NCBI GenBank assembly: GCA_965199895.1
Contig: CBDATJ010000015.1
Coordinates: forward strand, 1 to 64,000
Direction: 5' to 3'
DNA length: 64,000 bases
Origin: Bin55 sp965199895
GTDB taxonomy: Bacteria > Pseudomonadota > Gammaproteobacteria > Pseudomonadales > Azotimanducaceae
Below are positions 55,564 through 64,000 of the stretch, one piece after another; the stretch's first letter is position 1; each line of letters opens with the position of its first letter. Position numbers and translations under genes: made by a program. The notes under the pieces were generated by a model. That model was given only the letters and a program-made list of their open reading frames with translations, did not search any database and was not told the origin of the DNA.

Positions 55564-57141
55564 TTGAACGGAGCAGAGAGTTTAGTTAAAACCCTGGCTA
55601 GTCTCGGGGTGAACACGTGGCTTTGTAATCCAGGTACTTCCGAAATCACGATTGTTCAAGCAATTGATCATTCGGGTGAAGTTGACGCTATTCTGTGTTT
55701 GTTTGAAGGGGTTTGCACGGGAGCCGCGGATGGTTATGCACGAATGACCCGTAAACCAGCAGCAACCTTGCTGCATATGGGTCCTGGACTTGCTTATGGT
55801 CTTGCTAATTTGCATAACGCCAAGCGTGCGGATTCTCCCATATTCAACATCGTTGGGGATCACACCCGCTCTCACGTTCCCTACGACACACCTTTGACGA
55901 CCGATGTTGAAGCGATTGCTCGACCAGTTTCTAATTGGGTACGTACCACTCGAACCTCTAGAGGATTGTCCCAAGATACAAGAGAAGGCTGTATCGCTGC
56001 GTTAACACCCAATCCATTTCCTTGTGGTGCAATCTCGACACTGGTTGTCCCGATGGATTGCTCTCGAGAAGAGGGGACTGAATTACCTGAGCAGACTTTC
56101 AATCCGTCAAGAACAGTGATTTCTGATCAATGGGTTGCTGAAGTTACCTCATTAATTGACCAAGACACAGCAATCCTTCTAGACGGCGACGGATTGTCCG
56201 TTGGCGGAGTTGAAGCAGCAGGACGAATTGCATCGAAGACGGGTTGTGAGCTGTTTGCTCCTGTTTTCTTTAGTCGCATTGAGAATGGACCGAATTTGCC
56301 TCAAATTCGCCGACTCCCTTACTTTCCCGAAGCTATCCTAAGGATTTTTGAATCCAAACGTCGGTTGATTCTGGCTGGCTCTGAAGCTCCCGGAAGTTTC
56401 TTTCACTACGAAGGAGTTCCGAGTCGTCTGGTTCCATCAAGTTGTGAAATCGTGCGATTAGCACATCGACATGAGGATGTTGAACAAGCTCTCAATCACG
56501 TAGCAGACCTACTTCAGAGTAGATCTGAGAGTTTTGATCTTCCCCCACTTCCTGATGAACTACCGATGCCTACAGGAGAGCTGATTGGTCGCAAAGCTAT
56601 CCCCATTCTTGGTCGACGGATTCCCGATCATGCCATTATCTCGGTCGATTCCGGTGGGGGTAACTGGGCATTTGAAGCAGTACAGCGCAGTGTGCGCCAT
56701 TCCTGGTTGACTTGCACGGGGGGCGCAATTGGTCAAGGTGGACCTGTTGCTATGGGAGCAGCTATTGCTTGTAGGGATCGCCCGGTCTTTGCATTGCTTG
56801 GTGATGGAGGAGCGATGTACACGATTCAATATCTTTGGACGACTGTCCGAGAGAATTTGAACTTGGTGACCATTGTGTACGCTAATCGACAGTACAACAT
56901 ACTAGAAGCGGAATATTTGAGGTTGGGAGAGAGTAGCGTCGGTCCCAGTGCTCATTCGCTGTTTTCCTTAGAAGATCCAAGTATGGGATTTGTGGGTCTC
57001 GCAAACTCAATGGGTATGCCTGCAGAACGAGCGACCACCTGTGAGGAATTTGATCGATTGTTAGCACATGCAGCTGAATCTGGTGGACCGTTCTTGATCG
57101 AAGCTGTTCTTTCCGAGCGCCATTTATCTGCCTGGGGCTAA
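55564..57141 (+). CDS. ThDP-dependent enzyme, benzoylformate decarboxylase/acetolactate synthase-like
   Basis: A 525-residue thiamine diphosphate enzyme. Glu49 (CLFEGVCTGAADGYARM) would activate the cofactor; the GDG...N binding motif is Gly413-Asp414-Gly415 to Asn441. A histidine in LLHMGPGLAYG aligns with the active-site His70 of benzoylformate decarboxylase, and there is no FAD-binding signature of true acetolactate synthase that I can confirm, so a 2-oxoacid decarboxylase or carboligase is more likely than valine/isoleucine synthesis. The start is the TTG at MNGAESLV, the family's usual opening. It lies 29 bases before the LDH2 gene. Confidence 0.85.
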   Translation: MNGAESLVKTLASLGVNTWLCNPGTSEITIVQAIDHSGEVDAILCLFEGVCTGAADGYARMTRKPAATLLHMGPGLAYGLANLHNAKRADSPIFNIVGDHTRSHVPYDTPLTTDVEAIARPVSNWVRTTRTSRGLSQDTREGCIAALTPNPFPCGAISTLVVPMDCSREEGTELPEQTFNPSRTVISDQWVAEVTSLIDQDTAILLDGDGLSVGGVEAAGRIASKTGCELFAPVFFSRIENGPNLPQIRRLPYFPEAILRIFESKRRLILAGSEAPGSFFHYEGVPSRLVPSSCEIVRLAHRHEDVEQALNHVADLLQSRSESFDLPPLPDELPMPTGELIGRKAIPILGRRIPDHAIISVDSGGGNWAFEAVQRSVRHSWLTCTGGAIGQGGPVAMGAAIACRDRPVFALLGDGGAMYTIQYLWTTVRENLNLVTIVYANRQYNILEAEYLRLGESSVGPSAHSLFSLEDPSMGFVGLANSMGMPAERATTCEEFDRLLAHAAESGGPFLIEAVLSERHLSAWG

Positions 57142-57170
57142 CTGGACCTCAACACTCAAAAACCACAACG

Positions 57171-58256
57171 ATGTTAGATCGATTTAAGGTACCTGAAGAG
57201 TTTGCAGTTCGAGTTGATGCTACGGTCGTTCAAAACACCATTGAACAGATGTTCGTAGCACTTGGAGTACCTAAGGCTCATGCAACCGCTGCTGCAGATG
57301 TACTGATCTACGCTGATCGTCGAGGGATTGATTCACACGGCATTTCGAACATGATGCGCAAATATGTGGATGGTTTGCAAGAACGAAAGATCAACCCAAC
57401 ACCTAAGGTGGAACGAACGGAAGACTCCGGTGGGACGATAGCCTTTGATTGTGATGAGGGGTTAGGGGTAGCACTCTCTCCAGAGTTTATGCAAATTGCG
57501 TGTGACCGAGCTAAGGACACCGGAATATCTCTACTCACAGCCTATAACGGAAGACACTATGGTGCTTGTGCGTACTACGCACAAATGGCTCTAGATCAAG
57601 ATTTGATTGGGATATCGATGACTGCAGGTAAGCTGCTAGTTGCTCCTACCCACGGTGCAGAACCACTCGTTGGTTTAAACCCTCTAGGGGTGGCATTCCC
57701 CTCCGATAAAGAAATACCCTTCATCTTTGATGCCTCGATGAGTTCGGTAGCAGCAAACAAGATTGATTTGTTGCAAAGAATGGGCAGAAAAGTTCTCCCT
57801 GGTTGGGTCAGTACCTCGGATGGGGAACCCATCATGAATGAGTGCACTGAACCCGAAGGTTACCTCATGCTACCACTAGGGGGTACGAGGGAAATCGGTT
57901 CACACAAAGGATTTGGGTTAGCGATGATGATTGAGATCTTGTGTGGGGTTATGTTGGGCACGGGTGGAGGTCCTCATCGACGGCAAGGAGTAGGGCACTT
58001 GTTCATCGCAATCGACATTAAGAGATTTGCTGAGTTGGAGTTGTTCAAACGAGATATGGATGAGTATTTACGATCCATATTGGACTGCAAGCCTGCTCCG
58101 GGCGAAACCAGAGTGGTTTATCCTGGGGTGTTTGAGCACGAAATGGAAATCGAACGGAGTAGAGAAGGTATTCCCTATCACTCCGAAGTGATGGAGTGGC
58201 TACGAGGTGCTGCTGAAGTACTGGGGGTCTCTCATGATCTACCCACGCGGTCGTAG
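57171..58256 (+). CDS. LDH2/malate-type NAD(P)-dependent 2-hydroxyacid dehydrogenase
   Basis: A 361-residue oxidoreductase of the malate/L-lactate/ureidoglycolate/sulfolactate family, which has a fold unrelated to Rossmann LDH. Motifs: AADVLIYADRRGIDSHGI (catalytic His), YNGRHYGACAYYAQMA, GLNPLGVAFPS and GSHKGFGLAMMIEILCG. Substrate cannot be read from sequence. It probably supplies or removes the 2-oxoacid used by the ThDP enzyme upstream. The 3' end overlaps the convergent EamA gene by 18 bases. Confidence 0.9.
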   Translation: MLDRFKVPEEFAVRVDATVVQNTIEQMFVALGVPKAHATAAADVLIYADRRGIDSHGISNMMRKYVDGLQERKINPTPKVERTEDSGGTIAFDCDEGLGVALSPEFMQIACDRAKDTGISLLTAYNGRHYGACAYYAQMALDQDLIGISMTAGKLLVAPTHGAEPLVGLNPLGVAFPSDKEIPFIFDASMSSVAANKIDLLQRMGRKVLPGWVSTSDGEPIMNECTEPEGYLMLPLGGTREIGSHKGFGLAMMIEILCGVMLGTGGGPHRRQGVGHLFIAIDIKRFAELELFKRDMDEYLRSILDCKPAPGETRVVYPGVFEHEMEIERSREGIPYHSEVMEWLRGAAEVLGVSHDLPTRS

Positions 58257-59153
58257 TTTAAAGCGTTTCAGATACTCTCTACTGAACGGGACGTGGATCA
58301 CAGCAATTCCCATCAATAGCACGCACAATCCTACAACGGTCATTGATTGAACATCTTCACCCAAAACATTCTGAATAAAGAACAGTGAAATCGCGGGGCT
58401 CAAATAAGCCAGCGGTGCAATGTAGCTCACTTGAGATGCTTTTTTCAGAGCAGTCTGCCACAAAAAGAATGCTACACCCATTTCAGCCACACCCATCCAT
58501 AATCCAAATCCTATCGTCGTTGCATTGAATGCGGGTAGGGTATCAAAGACCAAGCAATACACAAACACTACAGGGGTAGCGACAGCAAATCCAATCAACA
58601 GTAATGTGATGGGATCTTGAGAATAACGTACACTCATTGTCCAGTACAAACCCCACAAGACAGCACTTCCTAGTGCAAGCACAATGCCAAAGGTATCGAA
58701 CGACAGGGAAGTAAACGAACCTTGTGTCACCAAGATGCTTACTCCCAAATAACCAATGAGTAGTCCACACCACACTCGAAATCGAGGTAGCTGACGCAAA
58801 ATTGGGATAGCGATCAGAGCAGTGACGATAGCGTGGCTACAGTTAAGAGGTTGTGCAATTTGAGCGGGAAGTCTGTCGTAAGCTGCGAACAATACAAGGT
58901 AGTACAGAAAGGGGTTGAGCAATCCGAGACCTGCTCCGATGAAACCGCTTTTCCACGTGACTTTCCTTACCCCTGTGATGGGTGCAAGCACAGCAAAGAC
59001 CATGAGAGACACCAACGCGCTCACAAAGAGCAACTGCGCTACGGATAGATGCTGTAGTCCTAGCTTAAATCCAGTCGCTACCGTGGACCAACACAGAACT
59101 ACGATACCGGCGAGGCCGACCGCAATCCAATCGTTTCGAGTCTTTTTTTCCAC
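58239..59153 (-). CDS. EamA/DMT family transporter
   Basis: A 304-residue inner-membrane protein with ten hydrophobic helices arranged as two five-helix EamA repeats (VVLCWSTVATGFKLGL in the first, GSAVLWGLYWTMSVRY in the second). PLAYLSPAISLFFIQNVLGE near the end is typical of the family. Members export amino acids, nucleosides or other metabolites; the cargo here is unknown. It faces the P450 cluster tail-to-tail and is divergent from the peroxiredoxin gene. Confidence 0.87.
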   Translation of the reverse strand: MEKKTRNDWIAVGLAGIVVLCWSTVATGFKLGLQHLSVAQLLFVSALVSLMVFAVLAPITGVRKVTWKSGFIGAGLGLLNPFLYYLVLFAAYDRLPAQIAQPLNCSHAIVTALIAIPILRQLPRFRVWCGLLIGYLGVSILVTQGSFTSLSFDTFGIVLALGSAVLWGLYWTMSVRYSQDPITLLLIGFAVATPVVFVYCLVFDTLPAFNATTIGFGLWMGVAEMGVAFFLWQTALKKASQVSYIAPLAYLSPAISLFFIQNVLGEDVQSMTVVGLCVLLMGIAVIHVPFSREYLKRFKLRPRG

Positions 59154-59229
59154 TAGTGACTACTGAGTAGGGGGCATTCCGAACACAGACAACTAAAATC
59201 TTAGCTGGTTTCGATTTAGGATATCCCCC

Positions 59230-59709
59230 ATGGCTATTCAAGAAGGTGAACGTTTACCTTCTGTTCAGTTACACATTATGGAGTCTGGTAAGACAACACC
59301 AGTTACAACAGATGAATTGACAGAAAACAAGCGAGTCGTCATTTTTGCGGTTCCAGGTGCATTTACTCCGACGTGTTCCATCCAACACCTACCAGGATAT
59401 GTGCAGCTAGCAGATCAAATCAAAGCCAAAGGCGTAGATGACATTATTTGTGTGTCGGTCAACGATGTTTTTGTGATGCACGCATGGGGCATCGACAGTG
59501 GAGCTGAAGAGCTCAAGATGGTCGCGGACGGTAACGGTAAACTCGCTAAGGAACTAGGACTAGTCATGGACGGTAGCAATTTTGGTATGGGCATTCGATC
59601 ACAGCGATACGCAATGATCGTAGACAATGGGGTCGTAACCAAGCTAGCTGTTGAAGCTCCGGGTCAGTTCGAAGTCAGCAAAGCCGAACGAATTCTCGAA
59701 CAGCTATAG
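59230..59709 (+). CDS. Peroxiredoxin, Prx5 type
   Basis: Thiol peroxidase of 159 residues that reduces hydrogen peroxide and alkyl hydroperoxides. Peroxidatic Cys49 in VPGAFTPTCS; DDIICVSVNDVFVMHAWG and GIRSQRYAMIVDNGVV are standard Prx5 motifs. No second conserved cysteine is evident, so it is probably 1-Cys or glutathione/glutaredoxin-dependent; the C-terminal glutaredoxin fusion found in some relatives is absent. A hairpin follows the stop. Confidence 0.93.
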   Translation: MAIQEGERLPSVQLHIMESGKTTPVTTDELTENKRVVIFAVPGAFTPTCSIQHLPGYVQLADQIKAKGVDDIICVSVNDVFVMHAWGIDSGAEELKMVADGNGKLAKELGLVMDGSNFGMGIRSQRYAMIVDNGVVTKLAVEAPGQFEVSKAERILEQL

Positions 59710-59711
59710 CT

Positions 59712-59731
59712 ATTCCTCTGAATGGAGGAAT
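59712..59731 (+). terminator. Terminator-like hairpin after the peroxiredoxin gene
   Basis: ATTCCTC (59712-59718) pairs perfectly with GAGGAAT (59725-59731) across a six-base loop, followed by only a short TT. It lies 3 bases past the stop codon, so it is a likely but weak terminator. Confidence 0.45.
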
Positions 59732-60202
59732 TTGAAATAGTTGAACCAATGGTCATCTAAGCCAGCTTGCCAAGTGATAATACACTAGCAAGCAGGGAAA
59801 AGTCACCTGCAATTCACTTTGTTTCCAGTTTGGTCTAATGAATCAACTCAGGTGTGGCAACAAATGACTGTCAGACGGGGACATTGAACCTTGCACGACT
59901 CACATCATTCGGGATTGTTCATTGATAGAAGGCTCGGTGGATGTATGTTGCTAGTATTACCAACAATTGATCCCGTCCAAAACTGCTCCAATATCAGAAG
60001 AAAATTCATGGCCTAATATCGGCCGCTTAGTCTGGACTGATGAGGAGGGACTGTGGGTTGGATCTTGATGTCTTGCGCTTGAACTCCTAAAGTAGTATGC
60101 TCTCTCAACCGATTGGGTTAAGGTGTTATCTCAATTTCGGTGAATTGCCCAGCTTAAACCTATATTTAGTGCCTATAAGATAGATAGGGCAGAAAGAATC
60201 TG
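59732..60202. other. Gene-free stretch between peroxiredoxin and the SPOR lipoprotein
   Basis: Nearly 500 bases with no ORF longer than about 16 codons behind a plausible start. There is a short GGCC-TAATATC-GGCC hairpin (60010-60024) and a CTGATGAG sequence (60037-60044) that is not a hammerhead. Both flanking genes converge on it. Nothing else was recognised. Confidence 0.5.
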
Positions 60203-60943
60203 CTAGAACTCTACTCCGTATTGATCGTCAGCAGCTTTGATAGCAGTTTGAAGTGAGCTCAGAGATCTGATCCAAGGCTCGGATCCATTCAGATAAGTTG
60301 ACACACTATTGACTGCCTGTTCAGCACTGTCTCGGTCTTCGTAGACACCGAGCAGAATTGCATAGTGCACTTGGTCGTTAGCAAGTACACGAACCACTTG
60401 AGATTCCTGTATCCATTCTTCGTTTTCCAAATAAATGGTGGTCCCATTTTTTTTCGTAAATGCCGCTAACTGCACCGCAAAGTAGCTACTAGGCAAATCT
60501 TCAATACGTTGAGGTGTTTCAGGTCGATACGCCAATTGAAGATATAGTGGTTCGTTTAAGTCTGGTTGTACTACCTCAACCTGTTGCGGTTGATCGGTTA
60601 CCTCAATCGTTGGCACTAAACTCTGTGACTCTACTACCGGCATGGGTGGAGGTGGCACCACTACTTCGATGGGTTGAGGTTTGGGTTCTGGTTGTGATAG
60701 AGCCAGTTCACTTGGGTCGTATTTGAAGACTTGTAGAGACTGTGATGTGTGGATAGGAGGTGAAGTTGCTGCAACTTCAGGGAGGGCTACATTAGGATCA
60801 ACTTCAGTGCAATCCCAGTCACCTGTTTCGGAGACTTCAGTGCAGTCCCATTCGGTTTCTGCTAATTTTGGTTTCAATCCCATGCAACCAGAAATTGCAA
60901 TCATCAGTACCGATAGAGCGATCCATCGCGAGTATTTAGTCAT
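60203..60943 (-). CDS. SPOR-domain lipoprotein
   Basis: A 246-residue envelope protein. The lipobox ISGC makes Cys20 the lipidated residue. Next comes a short acidic region with a near-duplicate (EWDCTEVSETGDWDCTEV), a Pro/Gln-rich spacer to about 130, and a C-terminal SPOR-like domain (SYFAVQLAAFTKKNG, VHYAILLGVYEDRDSAEQA). SPOR domains bind peptidoglycan at division sites, so a septal or cell-wall role is likely. The free cysteines in the repeat are unusual for a mature lipoprotein. Confidence 0.8.
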   Translation of the reverse strand: MTKYSRWIALSVLMIAISGCMGLKPKLAETEWDCTEVSETGDWDCTEVDPNVALPEVAATSPPIHTSQSLQVFKYDPSELALSQPEPKPQPIEVVVPPPPMPVVESQSLVPTIEVTDQPQQVEVVQPDLNEPLYLQLAYRPETPQRIEDLPSSYFAVQLAAFTKKNGTTIYLENEEWIQESQVVRVLANDQVHYAILLGVYEDRDSAEQAVNSVSTYLNGSEPWIRSLSSLQTAIKAADDQYGVEF

Positions 60944-61068
60944 ATGACCTCACAAACGTCCGTGTTTATGAAAGAGGTGAGTGTAATCATATCATGAAGT
61001 AGCTTAATGTTCAATGGTTTTGGGGAGTTTTGTGTCGAATTGATCCAAAATCGCGTATTGATTGCCAC

Positions 61069-61109
61069 TTTTGGCTCACCAAACTTGCTCCTCAATATCG
61101 AAGCCAAAA
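61069..61109. repeat. 8-bp inverted repeat in a divergent promoter region
   Basis: TTTTGGCT (61069-61076) and AGCCAAAA (61102-61109) are perfect reverse complements 25 bases apart, between the divergent SPOR lipoprotein and HNH genes. It could be an operator or chance. Confidence 0.35.
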
Positions 61110-61211
61110 TCTGTGATGATTGAGTTGGTAATATAACACAGCATGAAACTTCGATCATCACGTTGGGAGTAGGGGGATCGTTCGGTTTCTACGAAATCTA
61201 GGTTACTCAAG

Positions 61212-61829
61212 ATGTTTGCCACACTAGATCAGTTTGAACAAGTTCCAAGAATCTTGCGGCTCAATGTCGCAGGGCAGCCTATTGGCTGGATAACGTGGCA
61301 ACAAGCAGTGTGTTTGTATACCCGCGAACTAGTCTCTTGGACACTGGGTGAATCGTTCTTGAGGATTCGAGGTGGTTATTCTCGTTTAAGCGGTGAGCGT
61401 ACCGTCGTAGATGTCAACAGCATCATTGCTTGCCAAGGCAAAGTTCACTACTCCAAAGCTCCTCACCCTCCACTTACGAACCGAGCTTTGTTTGTACGTG
61501 ATCACGACACCTGTATGTATTGTGGACACAAACAGTTTGTACGTAACTTAACTCGCGATCACATTATTCCTCGTTCTATGGGGGGACGCGATGAGTGGAA
61601 CAACGTCGTAGCAGCATGCAAACGATGCAACCACTACAAAGGGAGTCGATTAATCGAAGATTGTGGGTGGGAGCTAGTTGCTCTACCATACACCCCTAAC
61701 CTCGCTGAATACCTCACTCTAGTGAATTCGGGTCGTATCCTGGGCGACCAAATGTCCTTTCTTGAATCTTTATTTGGGTTTGATCGTTCACACCGAGATA
61801 GTGTGATTAACGTGGGTCAGGATTTGTGA
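61212..61829 (+). CDS. HNH endonuclease family protein
   Basis: A 205-residue protein with a well-formed HNH/zinc site: Cys101 and Cys104 (CMYC), Asp116-His117 (RDHIIPRSMGG), Asn131 (EWNNVVAAC) and Cys136/Cys139 (CKRCNHYKG). The N-terminal half (RLNVAGQPIGWITWQQAVCL) is conserved in chromosomal HNH proteins of pseudomonads and relatives, where no restriction role is known. Nothing suggests a homing element. The 3' end overlaps the convergent peptidase gene by 23 bases. Confidence 0.87.
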   Translation: MFATLDQFEQVPRILRLNVAGQPIGWITWQQAVCLYTRELVSWTLGESFLRIRGGYSRLSGERTVVDVNSIIACQGKVHYSKAPHPPLTNRALFVRDHDTCMYCGHKQFVRNLTRDHIIPRSMGGRDEWNNVVAACKRCNHYKGSRLIEDCGWELVALPYTPNLAEYLTLVNSGRILGDQMSFLESLFGFDRSHRDSVINVGQDL

Positions 61830-63261
61830 CGGGTTGACTCTTCTGGTGTGCTAGTGCATTGAGTGCATATGCAACACAGCAGGTAACACGTTCTGCGGTT
61901 TTGATGTCCAGAAACTCATTGGGACCATGAGCGTTTGAGCCTGGACCCAACACACCTGTGACCATAAATTGACAACGAGGGAATTTGTCGTTTAGCATTT
62001 TCAGAAATGGAATGGTACCACCAGTTCCCATCTTCTTGTAGGGTCTTCCAAAAAACTGATGTGAAGAATCATTCAGGGTTACATCAAGCCAATCTTCGAC
62101 AGAATCAGAGCTCCATCCAGAAGAGGATGTTTCAAAATCCAACTCAATCTGTGCCCCACGGGGTGTGTCTCGCTCAAAAGCTTGTTTGATATGTTCTCTC
62201 ATTTCATCACCATTAGCGTTGGGTGGAAGTCGGAATACTAAAGTTGCTTCCGTGTACGGCCTGAGGGTGTTTCCAGCATCTTTAGGTTTTGGTGCACCTC
62301 CCAGACCGACAGTTTCGACACTCGGTTTCCAGGTATTTGCTGTCACTAGTCGTTCGAGATTGATGTCCTCAAAGCCTTCTCGGGTTGCCCAGGGATAACG
62401 ATCAATGATGGTGTTACCTAAGGTTTCTGCGACTTCTGATGATTGTTGGTGTACCCAATCAGGAATCTCACTTGTCAATTCATCGACTAGCTCACCCGTC
62501 TTTGCATCTTCCACTCTCTCTAGTAATTGTCGCAACACTCGAAAACTTGACGGAACGATTCCACCAGCTGCACCCGAGTGCACACCTTCTGTCAGCACAT
62601 TGACTTTGAGCGTCCCGCAGAGCATTCCACGAACCGAAGTCGAAAGCCACAGTTGGTCATAGTTCCCACACTCTGCATCAAGACAAATCACAAGGTCGGG
62701 ATCGCCGATTTCCTCTTGAAGATAGTCAATGTAGTAGGGTAGATCTGGGCTTCCGCTTTCTTCGCAACCTTCGATCAAGATGACACACTTTGGGTGCATA
62801 TGTCCTTGGCTTTGGAGTGCTTCGATGGCTGAAAGGCACGAGAATATCGCATACCCATCGTCTCCAGCACCACGGCCATAGAGCCGCCCGATTTCTTGAA
62901 CGGGAGTCCACGGACCTTTACCTTCGTGCCATCCTTCGAACTCTGGCTGTTTGTCGAAGTGACCATAAAGCAGAACATTTCCAGCATCAGTACAGCCGAA
63001 TGAGTCGACTTCAATGAGAATGAGCGGAGTCTTTCCTGGAGCTTCAATTGTGCGTGATTTGAGATTCTTGATTTTGAAAGGGTGAATGTAGTCAGTGAGC
63101 AGATGTACTGCCCGATCCATGTGTCCGTTCGCTTTCCAATTTTCGTCGAAAATGGGGGATTTGTTGGGGATTGCAGTGTATTCGTGCAAGGCGGGAACGA
63201 TGAGGTTCTGCCAGCGATCTGTGATGAGACTTTGTAAGCGTGTGGGTGAAAGTGAGCTAAT
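61807..63261 (-). CDS. M20 family metallodipeptidase
   Basis: A dinuclear zinc peptidase of the M20 group. Metal-site motifs: LLYGHFDKQP (His), GRGAGDDGYA (Asp), EGCEESGSPD (Glu pair), CLDAECGNYD, and a late His in GSNAHGPNEF. The first standard start is TTG 63189, but family-like residues continue upstream (DRWQNLIVPALHEY) back to an ATT at 63261 with GGAG eight bases before it and a stop codon further up. No ATG, GTG or TTG exists in that extra part. An ATT start (484 residues) is therefore proposed; TTG 63189 would give 460 and lose the first helix. Confidence 0.85.
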   Translation of the reverse strand: MSSLSPTRLQSLITDRWQNLIVPALHEYTAIPNKSPIFDENWKANGHMDRAVHLLTDYIHPFKIKNLKSRTIEAPGKTPLILIEVDSFGCTDAGNVLLYGHFDKQPEFEGWHEGKGPWTPVQEIGRLYGRGAGDDGYAIFSCLSAIEALQSQGHMHPKCVILIEGCEESGSPDLPYYIDYLQEEIGDPDLVICLDAECGNYDQLWLSTSVRGMLCGTLKVNVLTEGVHSGAAGGIVPSSFRVLRQLLERVEDAKTGELVDELTSEIPDWVHQQSSEVAETLGNTIIDRYPWATREGFEDINLERLVTANTWKPSVETVGLGGAPKPKDAGNTLRPYTEATLVFRLPPNANGDEMREHIKQAFERDTPRGAQIELDFETSSSGWSSDSVEDWLDVTLNDSSHQFFGRPYKKMGTGGTIPFLKMLNDKFPRCQFMVTGVLGPGSNAHGPNEFLDIKTAERVTCCVAYALNALAHQKSQPVTNPDPR

Positions 63262-63311
63262 TTGCTAATCTCCAAAGAACATAGACAGTGAGTCTAGTTT
63301 ATTCATGAAAT

Positions 63312-64000
63312 TCAAGTGCGCGACCATCGAGTACCACTTCTCGTATCTTCTAACTCGACTCCACTTTCAGATAGTAGTGTTCGGATATCGTCAGCGCGAG
63401 CAAAATCTTTGTTCTTTCGGGCTGCATTGCGTTCTTCAATCAAACGCTCGATTTCTTCTGCATCTAAACAACCATCAGCACCTTGAAAATATTCGGATAC
63501 TGGAGTGTTGAGAAGACCGACTAGCCAACCACCAGCGAGTAATTGGTTTCTAAGTTGAGCGAGAGTTTTTTGATCTTTTGTTGTGTGAATGTTTCGTGCA
63601 ATTTCATGCAACGCTGCTAATGCTTTGGGAGTATGGAGATCATCCACAAGAGTAGTGAGCACATTCTCTGGAAACTCTTCCACCGATTTGCCTTGAAAAT
63701 AACTAGCGGTATAGTCACTGGGTGATAGGTGTTCTTCGGTATGTCGTAATGCACGATAAAGTGTGTCTAGGCTATTAGCTGCCTGTTGGAGTAGTTGATC
63801 ATCCCAAAGCAAGCTCTGACGGTAGTGTCCGGTCAACAACGCATAACGAACGACTTCACCAGGGATTTGCTCTATTAATCCACATACGGTGAGGATATTG
63901 CCCTTACTCTTGGACATTTTCCGACCACCCATGTTGAGCATGCCGTTGTGCATCCAATAGTTGACAAAATTTGCACCGTCCTCAACACAAGACCCTTGAG
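63312..64000 (-). CDS. cysS: Cysteine--tRNA ligase, C-terminal part (runs off the window)
   Basis: Charges tRNA-Cys. The visible part begins in the catalytic core (GANFVNYWMHNGMLNMGGRK), has the class I KMSKS loop as KMSKSKGN, then the DALR-like helical domain and the C-terminal anticodon region (IERLIEERNAARKNKDFARA, DDIRTLL). The frame is open to base 64000; the zinc-binding N-terminal half and the HIGH motif lie outside. The methionine at 63953 is internal, not the start. Confidence 0.95.
   Translation of the reverse strand, partial: QGSCVEDGANFVNYWMHNGMLNMGGRKMSKSKGNILTVCGLIEQIPGEVVRYALLTGHYRQSLLWDDQLLQQAANSLDTLYRALRHTEEHLSPSDYTASYFQGKSVEEFPENVLTTLVDDLHTPKALAALHEIARNIHTTKDQKTLAQLRNQLLAGGWLVGLLNTPVSEYFQGADGCLDAEEIERLIEERNAARKNKDFARADDIRTLLSESGVELEDTRSGTRWSRT

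Noticed and set aside
60037..60044. CTGATGAG, the start of a hammerhead ribozyme core
   Set aside because: No GAAA and no flanking helices follow at the required distance.
62775..63275. A 166-codon ORF on the - strand overlapping the M20 peptidase
   Set aside because: It starts at a tempting ATG but reads the peptidase gene in the wrong frame; the M20 metal motifs are in the other frame.

Overview
The window comes from a gammaproteobacterium outside the enteric group. A proline-rich ZipA, YheU, TtcA, YaaA, BolA, LpxA and a complete System I cytochrome c maturation set all fit that class. It carries a true SMC rather than MukB, with a parS-like palindrome just upstream, so this part of the chromosome may lie near the replication origin. 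Base composition looks moderate (mid-40s % GC by eye) and many genes start with GTG or TTG. No tRNA, rRNA, insertion sequence or CRISPR array was seen.

Layout. 1-3539: a type ISP restriction-modification gene read leftwards, broken by two frameshifts near its methyltransferase core. 3891-13937: a tightly packed leftward operon, in transcript order PP2C phosphatase, bolA, trhO, ttcA, yheU, ccmA-B-C-D-E-F-G-H-I. It joins stress signalling and tRNA modification to the export of heme for c-type cytochromes. 14120-19275: yaaA, a TerC membrane protein (leftward), a DUF1244 protein, a signal peptidase I and the Prc tail-specific protease. 19272-31499: leftward genes for a nitroreductase, a ThrRS without TGS domain, aconitase A, gamma-glutamyltransferase, and an uncharacterised envelope cassette (outer-membrane barrel, LolD-like ATPase, two FtsX/MacB-like permeases, LolA-like periplasmic carrier). 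31760-37729: a solitary lpxA, the giant helicase lhr and an SDR.

37730-42897 looks like an accessory insert: a one-protein (type IIG-like) restriction-modification enzyme, an outer-membrane barrel and an APH-type kinase. 42966-53896 returns to housekeeping: fhs, a MerR regulator with a textbook 19-bp-spacer promoter and dyad, an unannotated 0.3-kb transcription unit with its own promoter, stems and terminator (a candidate new small RNA), parS, smc, zipA, and a ligA enlarged by what look like two extra helix-hairpin-helix units.

53993-58256 is a metabolic cluster behind a promoter with an overlapping palindrome: a CYP153-like cytochrome P450, a ThDP-dependent benzoylformate-decarboxylase-like enzyme and an LDH2-family 2-hydroxyacid dehydrogenase. 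The right end holds an EamA transporter, a Prx5-type peroxiredoxin, a SPOR lipoprotein, an HNH endonuclease, an M20 dipeptidase that may start at ATT, and the 3' part of cysS running off the edge.

The least-explained elements are the candidate RNA between merR and smc, the envelope ABC cassette, the LigA expansion and the P450 cluster. Everything here was read by eye; no database search was run.
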